Positions 21,890-34,435 of a stretch of DNA of 64,000 nt are shown in pieces. A program made the position numbers and the translations under genes. The stretch lies in contig CM060732.1 in NCBI GenBank assembly GCA_030704615.1, positions 71,653,053-71,717,052 of the forward strand. Direction: 5' to 3'. The stretch comes from Takakia lepidozioides (taxonomy: Eukaryota; Streptophyta; Takakiopsida; Takakiales; Takakiaceae). The notes below the pieces were generated by a model that saw only the letters and a program-made list of their open reading frames with translations, was not told the DNA's origin and did not search any database. Positions within the stretch are counted from its first letter, which is position 1, and the number at the start of each line of letters is the position of its first letter.

Positions 21890-22071
21890 GAGACTGTCCA
21901 TCTGAAGGAAGCTTGTTGTGTTTGCAAATGAAAAGAGGAGGACGAACCAATGCGACAAATTCGTTGACCCACGCAATGGGAAGATGTTAGAGGACATACA
22001 CTGAGAGACACTGGACTTGAACACTCATTCCATTACAAGATGTAGTCAAGGAAAACACAGATTTCTTCATG

Positions 22072-22344
22072 TCAAGTGCATGCTGTCGATGGGCTTGTAT
22101 CCCGCTGTAGAAGTGTGTTGACTTCGTTGAAACTCATAGTGGCTTGGTGAATGAAGAAGTCGCGCTTCGGATCACAAACCATCCTTCTCAAGAAGACGAA
22201 ATAAAGATGTTTGCACGGTATGAACTTCCCTCTCTTTCCCAAACTACTTGAGAGCATACCAACAAAATCAGGACAGGTGCAATTGGGAAAATTGGAAACA
22301 GTGATGTCGTACATCATGTCCTGCAGGGCAGATGCGGATGAGAT
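22072..22344 (-). pseudogene. SWIM-finger end of a MULE transposase (gene A paralogue)
   Basis: The frame reads ASALQDMMYDITVSNFPNC, then CPDF, then GKFIPCKHLYFVFL. That is the CxC...CxH SWIM zinc finger, and it is followed by SFNEVNTLLQRDT and a stop. Gene A has VVYAITVSQYPACNCEDF...YVPCKHLYYIF and SFNELHKALRQDT. The upstream coding part is not adjacent: it continues at 35448, beyond a Ty3 insertion that splits the finger-coding exon. Confidence 0.85.
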
Positions 22345-23288
22345 TGTCGCGCGGCTTTTACTCACCCATCCCTTCGCTATCCGAGGTGGAAACTCCAAGA
22401 TAGAAGAGTTGGAAATCTCTAAGTACTCAGCCCGCTCAGAACAATCAGTCATGACCTACAGCTAGTGTATCATGGGGGTGTTTTCTATTTGTTTTCCTTC
22501 CCGCATTCATGTTAGCTACCTTACTATTGATAATTAAGTATCAGTTTGCTTCATCAATCTATCGGATTCCATCAACTCATCCATTCATTCCACAGCTTCA
22601 CTCAGATCTCTCTACACAGTGTGAGTATGAAGTGTGTATCAGATTAATATCTATCAAGTATCAGGCTAAAGTCCTGGAGTCTCTAATCTGCTCTACATTA
22701 TAATTCTACTGCTTGCTTCCATTAAGCATCATAGATCATCCTCCTCCTATTCCGTGCTCTCCCTCTTTCTGCTCAGAGATACGCTCTCTGCCTCATTTCC
22801 CCTCAGTGATGTCCAAAGTTCCCTTCCCCCAGAAGCGCCCAAAAATGATCCCCCCTTTCAGTCCTTGCTTCAGCTTTATCTTCCTACCCGTTGTTCTAAC
22901 CGTTTCCCTCACTAACCGTCGTCCGTGAACTAACATGTTCCATTCGCAGGTGTTGTTCCCCACAGTCGTTCCCTGTCCTGCTATCCGTTCCCTATGGTCG
23001 TGACAGCTGTGTCAAGCTGTGACTGGCTGTGTGAAACTGTGACGGGCTGTGACTGGCTGTGCGACTGTGTTTGGCTGTGTCGGGCTGTGACTGGCGGCTG
23101 TGTTGGCTGTGAGTGTCGGCTGTGGTGTGACGGGCTGTGTTGGCTGTGACGGGCTGTGTTGGCTGTGACGGGCTGTGTAACCCCCCTCTAAAGTCACCCC
23201 TAAGGCTCCTGTTGGTCTCAGTCTGTGCAAAAATTAAGGGTACCCACAGATCCGTATAAGTGTCTAAGTCCCAGACAGTCCTCTAACA
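22345..23288 (-). repeat. 3' LTR of Ty3 copy 1 (944 bp)
   Basis: Starts TGTTAGAGGACTG after a purine tract (GAGAGGGAAGGGG) and ends GCGCGACA. Bases 22995-23190 consist of degenerate repeats of GGCTGTGACGGGCTGTG. The same tract occurs in the other LTR at 35095-35310. Confidence 0.95.
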
Positions 23289-23302
23289 TTACCCCTTCCC
23301 TC

Positions 23303-26300
23303 TCAAAAAGCCGTGTCCTCACGGTTTACTGATTGGATTAGCAAACCTTTGTGAGTGAGCACCTTTCTGACGTTGAGAGTTTCGTGGCGGACTGTGTGTA
23401 CGAGCCCGAGGTCTGTCACTGGTTGACGGAGATGATTGAACACTACCGGATAAGTGAGGCCCTCTGGAGGCTGATATCGAGGTAACCTTTCAGGCATAGG
23501 AGACCCCCGTCGCTTCTTCTCTGCCATCTGAATTGCATAGTCTTCTCCCATGTCAAAAGAATCCGCTGAAGAAACAGTTGTATCAGAATCCTCATCGCCT
23601 CTCAGGTGTTTTAATTGTCGAACTTTTTGTGGAATCCTCTGGGGCATACAATGTTGTCCTACCATGTCTGGAAGTTTATATTTTAAAACTTGCTGTAAAC
23701 GCTGAATGGCAAAATTGGTGAAGACACTGAGCTCCTTGTCTGTCCAGGTGAGTGGGGTACCAATGACTTGTGAATTGTGCAAGTATTTCCATGCCACATG
23801 TCCCTTATAGAAAATCATCAATGCCGAATTTCTGTGTTGACAAATTGTTCCAGGCCGCATGAAACCATGAACGAATTTGAGAATCCTTTTGCATCATAAC
23901 TTTTGCCTCATATAGGTACATATGAGGTGGCACTGAAGGTAAGACCCAATGATCCCCACTGGAATAACTCAGAAAGCGCGATTGCATCTTTTGCTGCTCA
24001 ATGTGATAACGTACCAGAAAACAAGCAGCGTAGTATAACCCGCATCCCATGACAATACTTGCTACCTCCTTGGTCTTGGTATAAATGAATCCATGTACAA
24101 CTTGGAAGGCAATTAATTCCTTCAACATTGTACCTGCCTCATGCCAGTATTGTGCAAAGTGATGATCCTCAATTGGTCGATTGTTCGGAAGAACTTTAGT
24201 CCTAGTTGCCACTGGCAGCCAAATGCGCATGATTTGGTAGTAATGTGCCAATGACTGCGGAGGACTAAATTCTTTCCAAGCCAAATCCAACATGATGGGA
24301 ATTTGGTTGAAGGGCATAATCATAGCCCTACTGTACTCCCTGCAGCTGGAGTTTTAGGTGGGTTAAAAGCAGCATTGCCCCATACCTCAGGCTGTGGTGG
24401 CTGTGGTGTGGTTGTAGTAACAACAGGGTCAGCTACTGGCACAGTGACTTGTTGTGGTGTTGGTGGCACTGGCTCTTGTATCATTGGCATCTCCTGCACC
24501 TCCTGTGAAGAAGACTGAAAAGCCAAAGTTCTGGCTTGTAAATAAGAAGCCATTAGCTGTTCCTCAGGTATATAGACTCTTTTGTCGATATTTGAAGTGA
24601 GGTCCTCCACTTGAGTCTGCAGTCCGTCTACATCCTCCTGTAACTCCGCTATCCTACTATAGACATTGTCTATAGTAGTTGTGGCAATGTTCTGCACTTG
24701 CAGTCTGAGCTCATTCATCTCGCTTTGGGTGAGCTTTCGTGGTGCTTTGCCCTCCACTGGCCCTTGTGCTAACCAGACCTGCATAAGGTGGTTATCCACC
24801 AAGTTGCTTGTGGTTCCTCTGAGAGTGTGCTCCTCTCTTAGTTTGTACACATCTACTGTTGTTGTAAAGCCTCCATGCGCTTCGCATGAGGTTCAACCAA
24901 ATTCGCATAGGCAGCAAGAGATTATTGGCTTCCTTCCAAGCCTTGTTAGTGACCGAGATTTCATTTCTATTGGCCATGATCGTTTGTTGCAACTCCAGGA
25001 TGTGCCTCTCTTGATCAGCTTCAATCTGCCTGTATTGCTTGAAAGTATCCTCATTGCGACAGATTGTATTCTTCATATCGACAATGAGTTTCATTTGCTC
25101 AACATTCTCTCCTCTGCCTTCGTACATTTTTCCGCTTGACTGTTTATTTCTTTTGTAGATTGGTCAAGCATAGTTGTGAGTGTAGCACATTGTATGGCCA
25201 TCTGTCATGCACTGTCTGCAACTCCGTATGTAGTGCATTCACTTCTTGCAACTTGCTTTCATGCTTCACCTGCATTTGGTATAGCTGTTGCTTATGTGCT
25301 TCGTGCAACTGGTCTTGCGCGAGGCCTGCCTCAATCAATTGTTCCTTGGCCAATTGCAAAGCCGCTTCTGTATTCTCCAAGTCTTGCTGCATCTTGAGAG
25401 TGACCTTTCATCGACCTTGTTTGCACACTCAGTGGCTAGTCGAGCCTCAAACTCCTTCCTGAGTTCCTCTCTCAAGGCTGTCAATTGGGTAGTTGGAACA
25501 TGGGATTTGACATAAGTCCCAACAAATTAAGTGTCCTGCCTATGGAACTCATAAGCATTGCCTGTTGAGGGTCATCATGGTGAGGTTGCTGCTGTTCTCC
25601 CTGATCCTCAACAGTGTGATGTCTCACGAACCACTCAGGCCATTGTCCCACCAGATTTTCTTCCTGAACCACTTCATCCATCACCGGTGCTGCAGTGTCT
25701 TGACATTCTACCTGTGGTACCTCCGACACAGGTGTGTGTATTATATGCACCTCAGGATTTCCCTTGGGCAACTGTTGCACCTCTGGAATCTCTGTCTCCT
25801 TGACCAGACCAGAATATTCATAGAGAAGGTCCCCCTCTCAATTTCTGCCACTATCTGTTCTGTAGTTGGAATATCTAACCCTTCTTTTTCCAAATCAATT
25901 ATTTCTGGTTGAGCTGCATGGACAACTTGTGGTAACCTTGTGACAAGCCGATCATCTGGCTGTGATACTGAAGTAACTTCCTCTTCCCTCTCTGAAGGTC
26001 CTGCTTCTAGTAATAGCAGTTCTCTGTGCTGCTGTGCCCCTTCCTGCACAAAACTTGGGAAACATTATCATGCGGATTCCGTGAAGCCAGTGGATCCGCC
26101 ACTACAGTCTTTCCCCGCCTCTGTCTCTTATTCTCGGGTTGCCCTGCCAGTCCACCCTCACTGTGTGAAGAGCCTTGCTCTTCCATTGCAGTGGTTTCTG
26201 GCTCAAACACTCCCATCCTTTCTTTCTCGCGCATCAAGTATGCCAGAATCAAGAATTATTTGAGCAATGATTGGGCCAGACACTATGATAGGAGACTTTG

Positions 26301-27351
26301 CGGCAGTACCCTGTAATCTTTTCATCTCCTCTACCAGTGCGTTGTACATTATGTCCGCCCATTCTACCTCTTCTCCTCTCAGGGCTTTGAGTATTTCCTC
26401 TGTGAAGGATCTGCTCAAATACTGTTGGTTCTGTTTCATGGCAAACAGAACGTTCAATACCTGGCCTACCTCCTTAGCCCTGGGTACACGGCCTTGGTAC
26501 AAGCATAACCCTGAGTTTTAAAGAAACTCCCTTCTTGGAATAAGTCCCCTATTTGCAGTCTTGCCCTGTGCTCCTCCACATGCACCTGACCTGCTGGCAA
26601 TCGAAACAATTGCTGTAGGTATAGGGGAGTAATTACTAATTCAACTCCCTTCACCGTTGTTGCTCCTGTCCTTGGCTCAAAGTTCTGCAAGAATTGTAAC
26701 ATGTACTGTCTATGGTGCAATGTCCAATCTTTGCTTTGCAATCCTTGCAATCTCAGCTCCTTCAGTATCTGTATCGCCTGTGGGGTAGCAATCGTTTGTT
26801 TCTGCAGAATTGTGGTGCTCTTCACCCTGATTTCCTCCATTCCTCTCACTCTCTTCATTCTAGACCCACAGAAATGTTTTGGCTGTAACAATTGAAGAAA
26901 TGCCTGTAGTGCACAAAGCATAAACGTATGGTTGCCACAAAAAGCTATGGGTAATTTCTTGTAAGCCTGCGGGGCTTGCAAGCATCGCTCAAGAGAAAAG
27001 ATCCGTCTGTTCTTTCGTCCCTATGCCACTGCGTAAGTAATATTGCGAGCGTATAGTCTGTTAGTTCCTCCATAGCTTCAAAGCTATAGCATTGATGGTT
27101 TGTCCGTCGAGACGCCCGTTACTTAGAACGACGCCGACTCTTGCGCTTAATTTCCCTCCAATTTCTTGATCCCTTCTCTGGCTTTCTATTGGCTGTAACC
27201 GCTGTGACTGGATTTTAGATTTAATTTTCTTTAGTGGACTTTCCCTGCTGGACTGTCCACTAGGATAACACATGTGACAAGAATTTCGCTTTTCTGTACT
27301 TGCCGTTTGTTCGTTCCCCTTTTCGTATTCATTAATGGGCCCGCCATTCAT
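23303..27351 (-). pseudogene. Ty3 extra ORF after pol (ORF3), broken
   Basis: Ten or so minus-strand open pieces follow one another in changing frames. The first (27351-27061) has a CHMCYPSGQS zinc-knuckle-like motif. Then come KDWTLHHRQYMLQFLQNFEP and LAKSPIIVSGPIIAQII-like blocks, a basic KRQRRGK, a long Gln-rich coiled-coil section (24320-25400), YYQIMRIWLP and YKLPDMVGQHCMP near the end. Restored length would exceed 1,100 codons. It sits in the env position, but I see no signal peptide or membrane segment. Copies 2 and 3 have the same ORF, so it is a stable part of the family. The function is unknown. Confidence 0.75.
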
Positions 27352-27549
27352 CCAATTGACGCGCTAAGTAGGTACTTTGACGGCCATTCTTGTCCTCTTT
27401 CTTGATGACACCTGTTCTTGCACTTCCTTCTCAGCTGTGTGTCGCGCCCTGACTTCCACGTGTCTATTTTTAAACTGGTTTCCGTCCTTTCTTCCGTCGG
27501 CCATTTTCCTGAAGTTATTGTGCGTCCACCTGTCACTGATTCTATGGAT

Positions 27550-27740
27550 TGTGTAACCCTAGTAGGCTGTGTTGAGCTGTGACAGGCTGTGTCATACTGT
27601 GGTACGCTGTGATAGGCTGTGATGCACTGTGGTAAGCTGTGATAGGCTGTGACACGCTGTGATAGGCTAGGCTGTGATAGGCTGTGGTGATGGGCTGTGT
27701 AGGCTGTGGCCTTGATGGGCTGTGATAGGCTGTGTCACGC
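27550..27740 (-). repeat. GGCTGTGATA minisatellite between pol and ORF3
   Basis: Degenerate 10-11-bp units such as AGGCTGTGATAGGCTGTG. A similar tract lies at about 57050-57150 at the same position in copy 2. The unit is nearly that of the LTR tracts. Confidence 0.8.
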
Positions 27741-29256
27741 TTGTTCTGCCCGCCCTGGTCATATATGCTCGGCCTAGCGACAAGTGCTCCATACTCCGTT
27801 GGTAACACTGGCGCAGCCCGTGACTGCTTTGCGTTTCAACATGCAAATCATGCTGCAATGGTTTGTCATGGATACCACTGTACCCCTTCAACTTATTGGC
27901 ATTGACTCTTCCCAGCATCTCTTTGTTAATGGTTTGTAACATGGCGGTGTTGTTATCATACATCTTTTGTATGACATAAGGTCCTTTCCATGGTGATTTA
28001 AGCTTAGAAGCTTTAATCTTTCCTTTCTTCTGCAACCATAGAACCAAATCTCCCGTCTTAAAGTTTTTAACTTGCCTTCATCAAACTGTTCCTTCCTCTT
28101 CATCTGAATTCTGGTCATATTATCAGCTGCATCAGCACGTACTTCTTCCACATGGTATAATTCATGTTTCCTGACCTTAATGGAATCTTGCAATTCCATT
28201 CTCTTTCCCCATTCCGTTCTCATGGTAGGTAACAGGAATTCCACTGGAAGTAAGGCTTCCATACCATAAACTAATTGGAATGGTGTATACTTAGTGGTGA
28301 CTTTATATGAAGTCTGTATGACCACAAAGCTGTCAGCAGCTTTGTATCCCAATCCGTTCTGTTTGCATTGACTATCTTAGCCAAGATAGTACATAGTATT
28401 TTTTTGGTAGCCTCTGCCTGTCCATTACCCTGTGGGTAATATGTTGTACTCTTCCTATGCACAATCATGAACTCTTTAGTCAATAATTCAATGGTCTCAT
28501 TAATGAAGTGACTTCCCTGATCACTGATAAATTCTAAGGGACAGCCAAATCGTGTAAGTATGTTCTCATACAGGAACCTTGCTGTGGACTTGGCTGTGTT
28601 GTCCTCAAAGCTTTAGCTTCCACCCACTTCGTAGTATAATCAGTGGCTGTAATTATGTACCTGTTCCGTGTATTCTTGGCTGGTGGGTTAATTGGTCCAA
28701 CAAAGTCTAGTCCCCATTTCTGAAATGGTTCCGTAGGCATTGTAGGATGCAAGGCCATCCTTCCAGATCTCTGCAAAGGTCCTAGCCTCTGACATTCATC
28801 ACAACTCTGACAATACTTGTGTACATCTTTGAACAAAGTAGGCCACCAGTAACCTGCGAGTAGTATCTTTCTACTGGTAGTCTCTTCTCCAAAATGACCT
28901 CCAGCCACTCCTTTATGAACTTCCTCCAAAACTTTATTTACTTCATGGTGGTACAAGCATCGTTTTAGTACTCCATCAGGTCCTAGCTTATACATTCTGC
29001 TTCCTACCATAGTATAAGGTAAAGCTTTGATAGCGATTCTCTTCCTCTGCTCCTTACCATAACTAGGTGGGCATTGACCATGAGTAAGGTAGTATCTGAT
29101 TGGCCACTGCCAATCTAACCATTCATCTGCACTTCCTTGCACCTCCATTACAAATAAACTCGCATCAGGTAACTGATCGTCTCCTGTGGCGTGACAAATG
29201 ATCTGCCACAAGATGCAAACGGCCAGGCTTGTAAATAACTTCGAACTCAAACTCAT
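27700..29256 (-). pseudogene. Ty3 integrase, copy 1
   Basis: The HHCC zinc domain is intact ([15 protein letters not shown]...YWWP...[11 protein letters not shown]). The core has [12 protein letters not shown] (first Asp), then, after a frameshift near 28600, [10 protein letters not shown] (second Asp, around 28500) and [12 protein letters not shown] (Glu). The C-terminus (YTPFQLVYGMEALLPVE, SPWKGPYVIQKMYDN) follows in other frames. It has no chromodomain, unlike the element at the window start, so it is a different Ty3 lineage. Confidence 0.85.
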
Positions 29257-30665
29257 GCAAGATTATTAACCACCTCGCTATCCTTCCACTTATCAAAGGT
29301 TTGTTCACCAGATATATCAGAGCCTGGTGATCCACAAAACATAAACTTTCTTCCCAATAGGTAATGCCTGAATTTCTTGACTGCATAAATCATTGCCAGT
29401 GCTTCTCTTTCAGTTGTGCTATAGTTCCTTTCAGCACTGTTCATCAACCTGCTAGCATAGTACACAGGTGAATCTATATTTCCTGTAACATTCTGGGCTA
29501 ACACCGCTCCCAACGCTTCTCCTGATGCATCACAGTGAACATGAAATACTACATGCCAGTGAGGGTTAATCAGCACAGGTGTAGTTGTTACTGACAGTGT
29601 AAGTTCCTCAAACGCCTGTTGACATTCAGCTGTCCAGGCAAACACTGCATCTTTCTTCAGAAGCTTGCTCAATGGTGCTGCTATTTGTGCATACCTTTTG
29701 ACAAATCTTCTGTAATAACTGGTTTGCCCAAGGAATCTCCTTAGACTCTTAACATTCACTGGTGGTGGAGAGGCTTTAATGGCCTCTGTCTTCCTGGGAT
29801 CCACAAGAAGTCCCTTCTTACACACAATGTGTCCCAGAAGCACCCCTGAGTTCACACAGAAAGTACACTTCTCTGGATTCAGGCCCAGACCTCTCATCCT
29901 GCATCTGGCCAGACATAACTCCAATTTATGCAAGTGCTCATTCTTAGAGCTGTACACACTGAAATCATCCAAGAACACCTGCATGAAATCATCCAGATAC
30001 TCATGAAAAGATTCACTTATCACTCTCTGAAAGGTTGCTGGTGCATTACAAAGTCCAAAGGGCATGACTTTGTATGCATAAGCACCCCAGTCTGTGATGA
30101 AAGCTGTCTTTCCTTGTCTTCTTCTGCCACTTGCACTTGATTATAACCACTGAAGCCATCCATGAATGAGTACATCTCATGGCCTGCCACAGTGTCCAAT
30201 ACTGCTTCTGTGAATGGCAAAGGGAAAGGATCTTTCTTCGTACAAGCATTCAGCTTCTTGTAGTTCACACATACTCTTAGTTTACCATTCTTCTTGGGAA
30301 CTATAACAATGGTGACAACCAAGTTGTATACTCTATTGGGTATATAAACTTAGCCTCAGCCAACTTCTTGATCTCTTCTCCAACCTTCTGTGCGTAGTTG
30401 GGATTCATTCTGTACCTGCCTGCTTGATTGGTACTGACCCTGGTTCCAGTTCAATCTTATGCTGACAGACTTCAGGTGGTATCCCTTTTAGATCCTCATA
30501 GCTCCAAGCAAATACATCTCTGTATTTGATGAACAAGCTCTTAGCTTCTTCAAAGAATTCTGGCTCCAAATCAGCTCCTACTTTCACCATCCTCGGTTCC
30601 TCTTTAGTTCCCACATTCACTTCCCTCACCTGCTCATCAGCTGTGATTGTCCAACCAGTCACCAC
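29165..30665 (-). pseudogene. Ty3 reverse transcriptase and RNase H, copy 1
   Basis: RT blocks in order: VIVPKKNGKLRVCVNYKKLN, FMDGFSGYNQVQV, MPFGLCNAPATFQR and MQVFLDDFSVYSS, where FLDD is the active site. RNase H follows with VHCDASGEALGAVLAQ, ERNYSTTEREALAMIY and a DH-containing end. Frameshifts near 30070 and 29340 interrupt the frame. Confidence 0.9.
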
Positions 30666-30999
30666 TTCATCCTGTAACTCACAGTGGCTGGTTCCTCTAG
30701 GATTTCCATTTCTCCTTCTCTTTCTTCATAGAAATGTGATGGGTAACTGCTGGTTTCCTCTTCAGTTGGTGTTGCTGTCACTACACCACAGCAGATACCT
30801 CTTAAACAACTTAGGCTTTCCAGCCGCATCTCTGCAACCTGCTCCCACTCTGGGTGTGCAGCAAATAGGGTAGCTTCCTGCTCCTCATCCAGTCCTCCTC
30901 TCCAGTCATACTCTCTGACTCCTCGAGGTCTTCTCGTAGCAGGTAATCTACTAGATTTCTTTGTGGTAATTTGTATCTCGTGTATCCCATTATGCACGG

Positions 31000-31563
31000 T
31001 TAGTAACTGAGAATTCCAGTCATGGAATACCTGGCCTGTTTCAGCCACGGACGTCCCAATAATAAGGAGTAAGCCTCCATGACTTCATCCATCTTCAACA
31101 CAGTTACTGTGATCATAAAGATCATCTTCTGTATCTGTATCTTAACTCCTCTTATTAATCCCAATGGCTGTACACTTCTTTGATCTGCCATTGTTACTGT
31201 AAATGGGGCTGGTTTCATGTTACTTAGACCAAGCTTCTTTCTTAATTGGTCTGTCATGATATTTACTCCAGAACCTCCATCTATCAGTACATCAGTTAGT
31301 TCTGTGCTTCCAATTCTCAATTGGATTACTGGCATAGAATCATCAAAGTCCATGACTGTTTCTCGCCCTTCCGGCTTCACATTATAACTGGTCACCTTGC
31401 TGTTCAGGTCTGTGTTTCCTGTCTCCTGGGCAATTCGATTGATTGCTTGATACAGCCTGTGCCTACAATAAGGTGCCACAGCCAATAGCTGTCCAATGGT
31501 AATCTCTGCTTTGGTCTGGCATATTACTTCAGCCAAAGTCTTCATTACTTTGCATGTCTGCAT
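31000..31563 (-). pseudogene. Ty3 aspartic protease, copy 1
   Basis: An open piece of 187 codons with VLIDGGSGVNIM, the retroviral-type aspartic protease site in the DGG form common in plant Ty3 elements, then a flap-like PLGLIRGVKIQI and LLLGRPWL near the end. It lies between the gag zinc knuckles and RT. Confidence 0.85.
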
Positions 31564-31599
31564 CTTCTTTCTTCCTTTTCCTCACTCACTTCTTCTTCT

Positions 31600-33373
31600 C
31601 CATCAGAATCAGAGGAATCTGCCACAGGAATATCAGTACTCTTCTGCATTTCCCTTATGGTATCTGCCACTTCCTTGTGCAGTTCCTTCTCATCTTTCCA
31701 AGTCTCTCATCTTCAGGCATATCACTGCCACTTCATTATCATCATCTTCCTCAACTACTGGAGGTATTTTTGCTTTGCTTCTGTTACTATCATTGTACTT
31801 ACTTCTGGTACAACACATGGCCTAACCATGTGAGCTGCCACCACTGGGCCCTCATTCACAGGAGCTCTCATCTCATTCTGGTGTCTAATCCAGAATGAAC
31901 AGGCTGCCTTGCGATGTCCTGGCTGATTACAATAGTAACATAGTTCTTCACCATTGGGTCCTCGCCCTTGGTCTGCTTTGGATTATTTCTGTAATCCTGA
32001 TTCCCGGGCTGGTAATTCCCCTTGGATTACCCTGATAGTTGCCTCTGGAATTTCCTTGGTAATTCCTCTTGAATTACCTCTCCCTTCCATGCCATTGTTA
32101 TAACCACCAGACCTACCATAGTGGTCCTGATCATTGTTTCTTCTTGGCTGGGGCTGCACCTGATGCACCCTTACTTGCCTAGGTTCTCTTGCAGCTGTCC
32201 TTTCTGTTGTAGTAACAATTCTCAGTAGAATGGTTATCCATTTTACAGATAGTACAGTGTTTCTCCTTCATGTTGGCATTCTGTGGTGGTATGGCCTTCA
32301 TTCTGGCACTTTGCACACCATACACCCTTCTCCAATGTGTTGCAGCCTCTGTGGCATACTTCTTCAAGATTTCTTCCAATCTTTTCTCATAGTTATCCCT
32401 CTTCAACTCTCCTTTCTCTTACTCTTCCTTTTTAGTTCTTGCTCTTCTTCTTCATCTGACTCATCCTCAGAGTCCTCATCATCCTTTCTCTCTCTCCTGA
32501 ACATTCCCAATTGCTCAATTCTGTTTGCAGTTTCAAATGCCTCCTCCACTGTATTATGGGGTAACATATCCACTTTCTTTTGCAACTCTGGTCTTAGTCC
32601 ACTCACAAACCAAGTCTTCTGTAAACCGGGTGCTGGTACTGCAGCCAGCTTTTTCATCATCAATTCCATCTTTTCCATATACTCCTCAACAGTTTCATGC
32701 TTCTTTTGCTTTAACTGTTTAAACTTCCATACACTTCATCCTCAGTTTTACTTGTCCTGAACCTATTTCGAAATGTGTATTCAAGCCATTCCAGGTTAGG
32801 AAATGATTATCAGGGAATCTTGCATACCATTCGCTTGCTTTCTTGCTAAGTGAACAAGGAAACAATCTCATCTTGGCATCATCGCCATTCTCATTGTTCA
32901 CTATACACATGTGCTCAAATTGCTAATGTGTACATCGGGATCCCCTTTTCCTGAATATATTGGAAAAGGTGGTTTTGCCCGTGTTGGTTGTAACGCCATC
33001 TGTGGCCCTACCTTCTGCCCACTGACAGGTGCTGGCAACCCTTGGTGCTGGTCCTTCTGGACCTGTTGTTTTTGTGGTGGATCTTCCACCAAGTGGTGGC
33101 CCTTGAGCACTCCCTGCTTACTGGGCCCCACATATTCACAGTATTCCCAGCTTCAGTTGCACTACTTCCCACACTCCCTGTCCCCCCAGAGCCAGATCCA
33201 GGCTCGCCTAATCCCCCTGAGCCGACACCTTCGTTGGCCTGTGATCCAAGTGCTCCACTTGATCCAGGTCCAACGGGTTGGGATGTCCTGGTTGTAGTCT
33301 CAACCTCAACTGTTGGGTCTACTTCTTCATACTCTTCCTCTTCCAATTTCTTCTCTCTGTTTTCATCCTCCAA
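31600..33373 (-). pseudogene. Ty3 gag with two CCHC zinc knuckles, copy 1
   Basis: FPIYSGKGDPDVHI opens the capsid-like domain, followed by RLFPCSLSKKASEWYARFP, the retrotransposon gag motif. Two knuckles are readable: CTICKMDNHSTENC (about 32225-32265) and CYYCNQPGHRKAAC (about 31905-31950), both Cx2Cx4Hx4C. Acidic linker DSEDESDEEEEQE precedes the first. The frame changes several times. The N-terminal part (33008-33373) is Gly/Ser-rich. Confidence 0.8.
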
Positions 33374-34417
33374 GTTTGTCCTTGGGTTTCTTCTTCACTC
33401 ATGTAACTCAACTGCAATGGTGTTGGAGAGTCTGAACTCTCCGTTGGCTCTGCCACATCCTCTCCTCCTCTTCACCTTCTGCTTCAAAAACTGAAGTTCC
33501 TGCTTTGGTGTTCCATGCCAACTCTTATCAAAGATTTCTGTCAAATTTATCCAGGATGTACCTCAGATCTTTCACCTCGTGATTGATCTTCTTCCCATAC
33601 CAATTCCCTTAATCTTTCTTGCAAAGAAACAGAAGGAGTGGCATCCAACTCTAGTTCTTCTGGTATGGGTGATGATACTCTTTGATCTTAATGGCGTGAG
33701 AGGTCCATATGATTCCCCTATGTCTATTCCTCTCTCCCAAAGATATGGAATAATTAGCTTTCAGATAGCTTTCTCTTTTTGCTGAATATCTCTGGCGTCT
33801 AGCTTCTCTTTCATCACTCATGTTCCAATGTCTTTCATTTCTTTTTAATGTGGCAATAACCAAAAACTCTCTTCTGTAATTCTCTCGTATATGCCTGGGT
33901 TTCTTTCTTTCAAGCTTCAATCACCCCTTGGCTATACTTGAAGTCTCCGTTACCATATAAACCATATGGCAAACAAGTCTGGAAAGCTGTTCTTGGTGTG
34001 AGTTTGATCCACAAAATAATCCTTTGGAATCCAATTCTTAACCACAGTACAAGCTCTTCATGCATATGAGTAAACATTCACTTTTCTTTTCCTCCCAGCT
34101 TCAAACTCTAACTCTCTTAATGGATCAATGCTATCACATATACCATGTTGGTAACCAACGTGCTCTTCCTCTACAGGCCCCACCTGATAATCTTTATCAC
34201 TCCTTTCTCCAGACCCCCATTTCAGGGTCAGCATCATGCACTCTTTTAAGAATGTTTTTCTTTACAACCGTGTGGCAATTCCAAAAACCTCTGGAAGAAT
34301 CGTTTGGACATCTTTCTTCTCAGTTCACACGGAATTTGATTCACATCAAATTCTTAATTTTCCAACCACCATGATCCCACCGATGCCTGTCACATCTGGT
34401 TGTTCATGACCCCAGTT

Positions 34418-34435
34418 CCCCAGTATGGTCACCAA
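34418..34435 (-). other. Primer-binding site region of Ty3 copy 1
   Basis: Directly downstream of the 5' LTR end the minus strand reads TTGGTGACCATACTGGGG. A TGG start is expected for pairing with the CCA end of a tRNA. I do not assign the tRNA. Confidence 0.55.
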
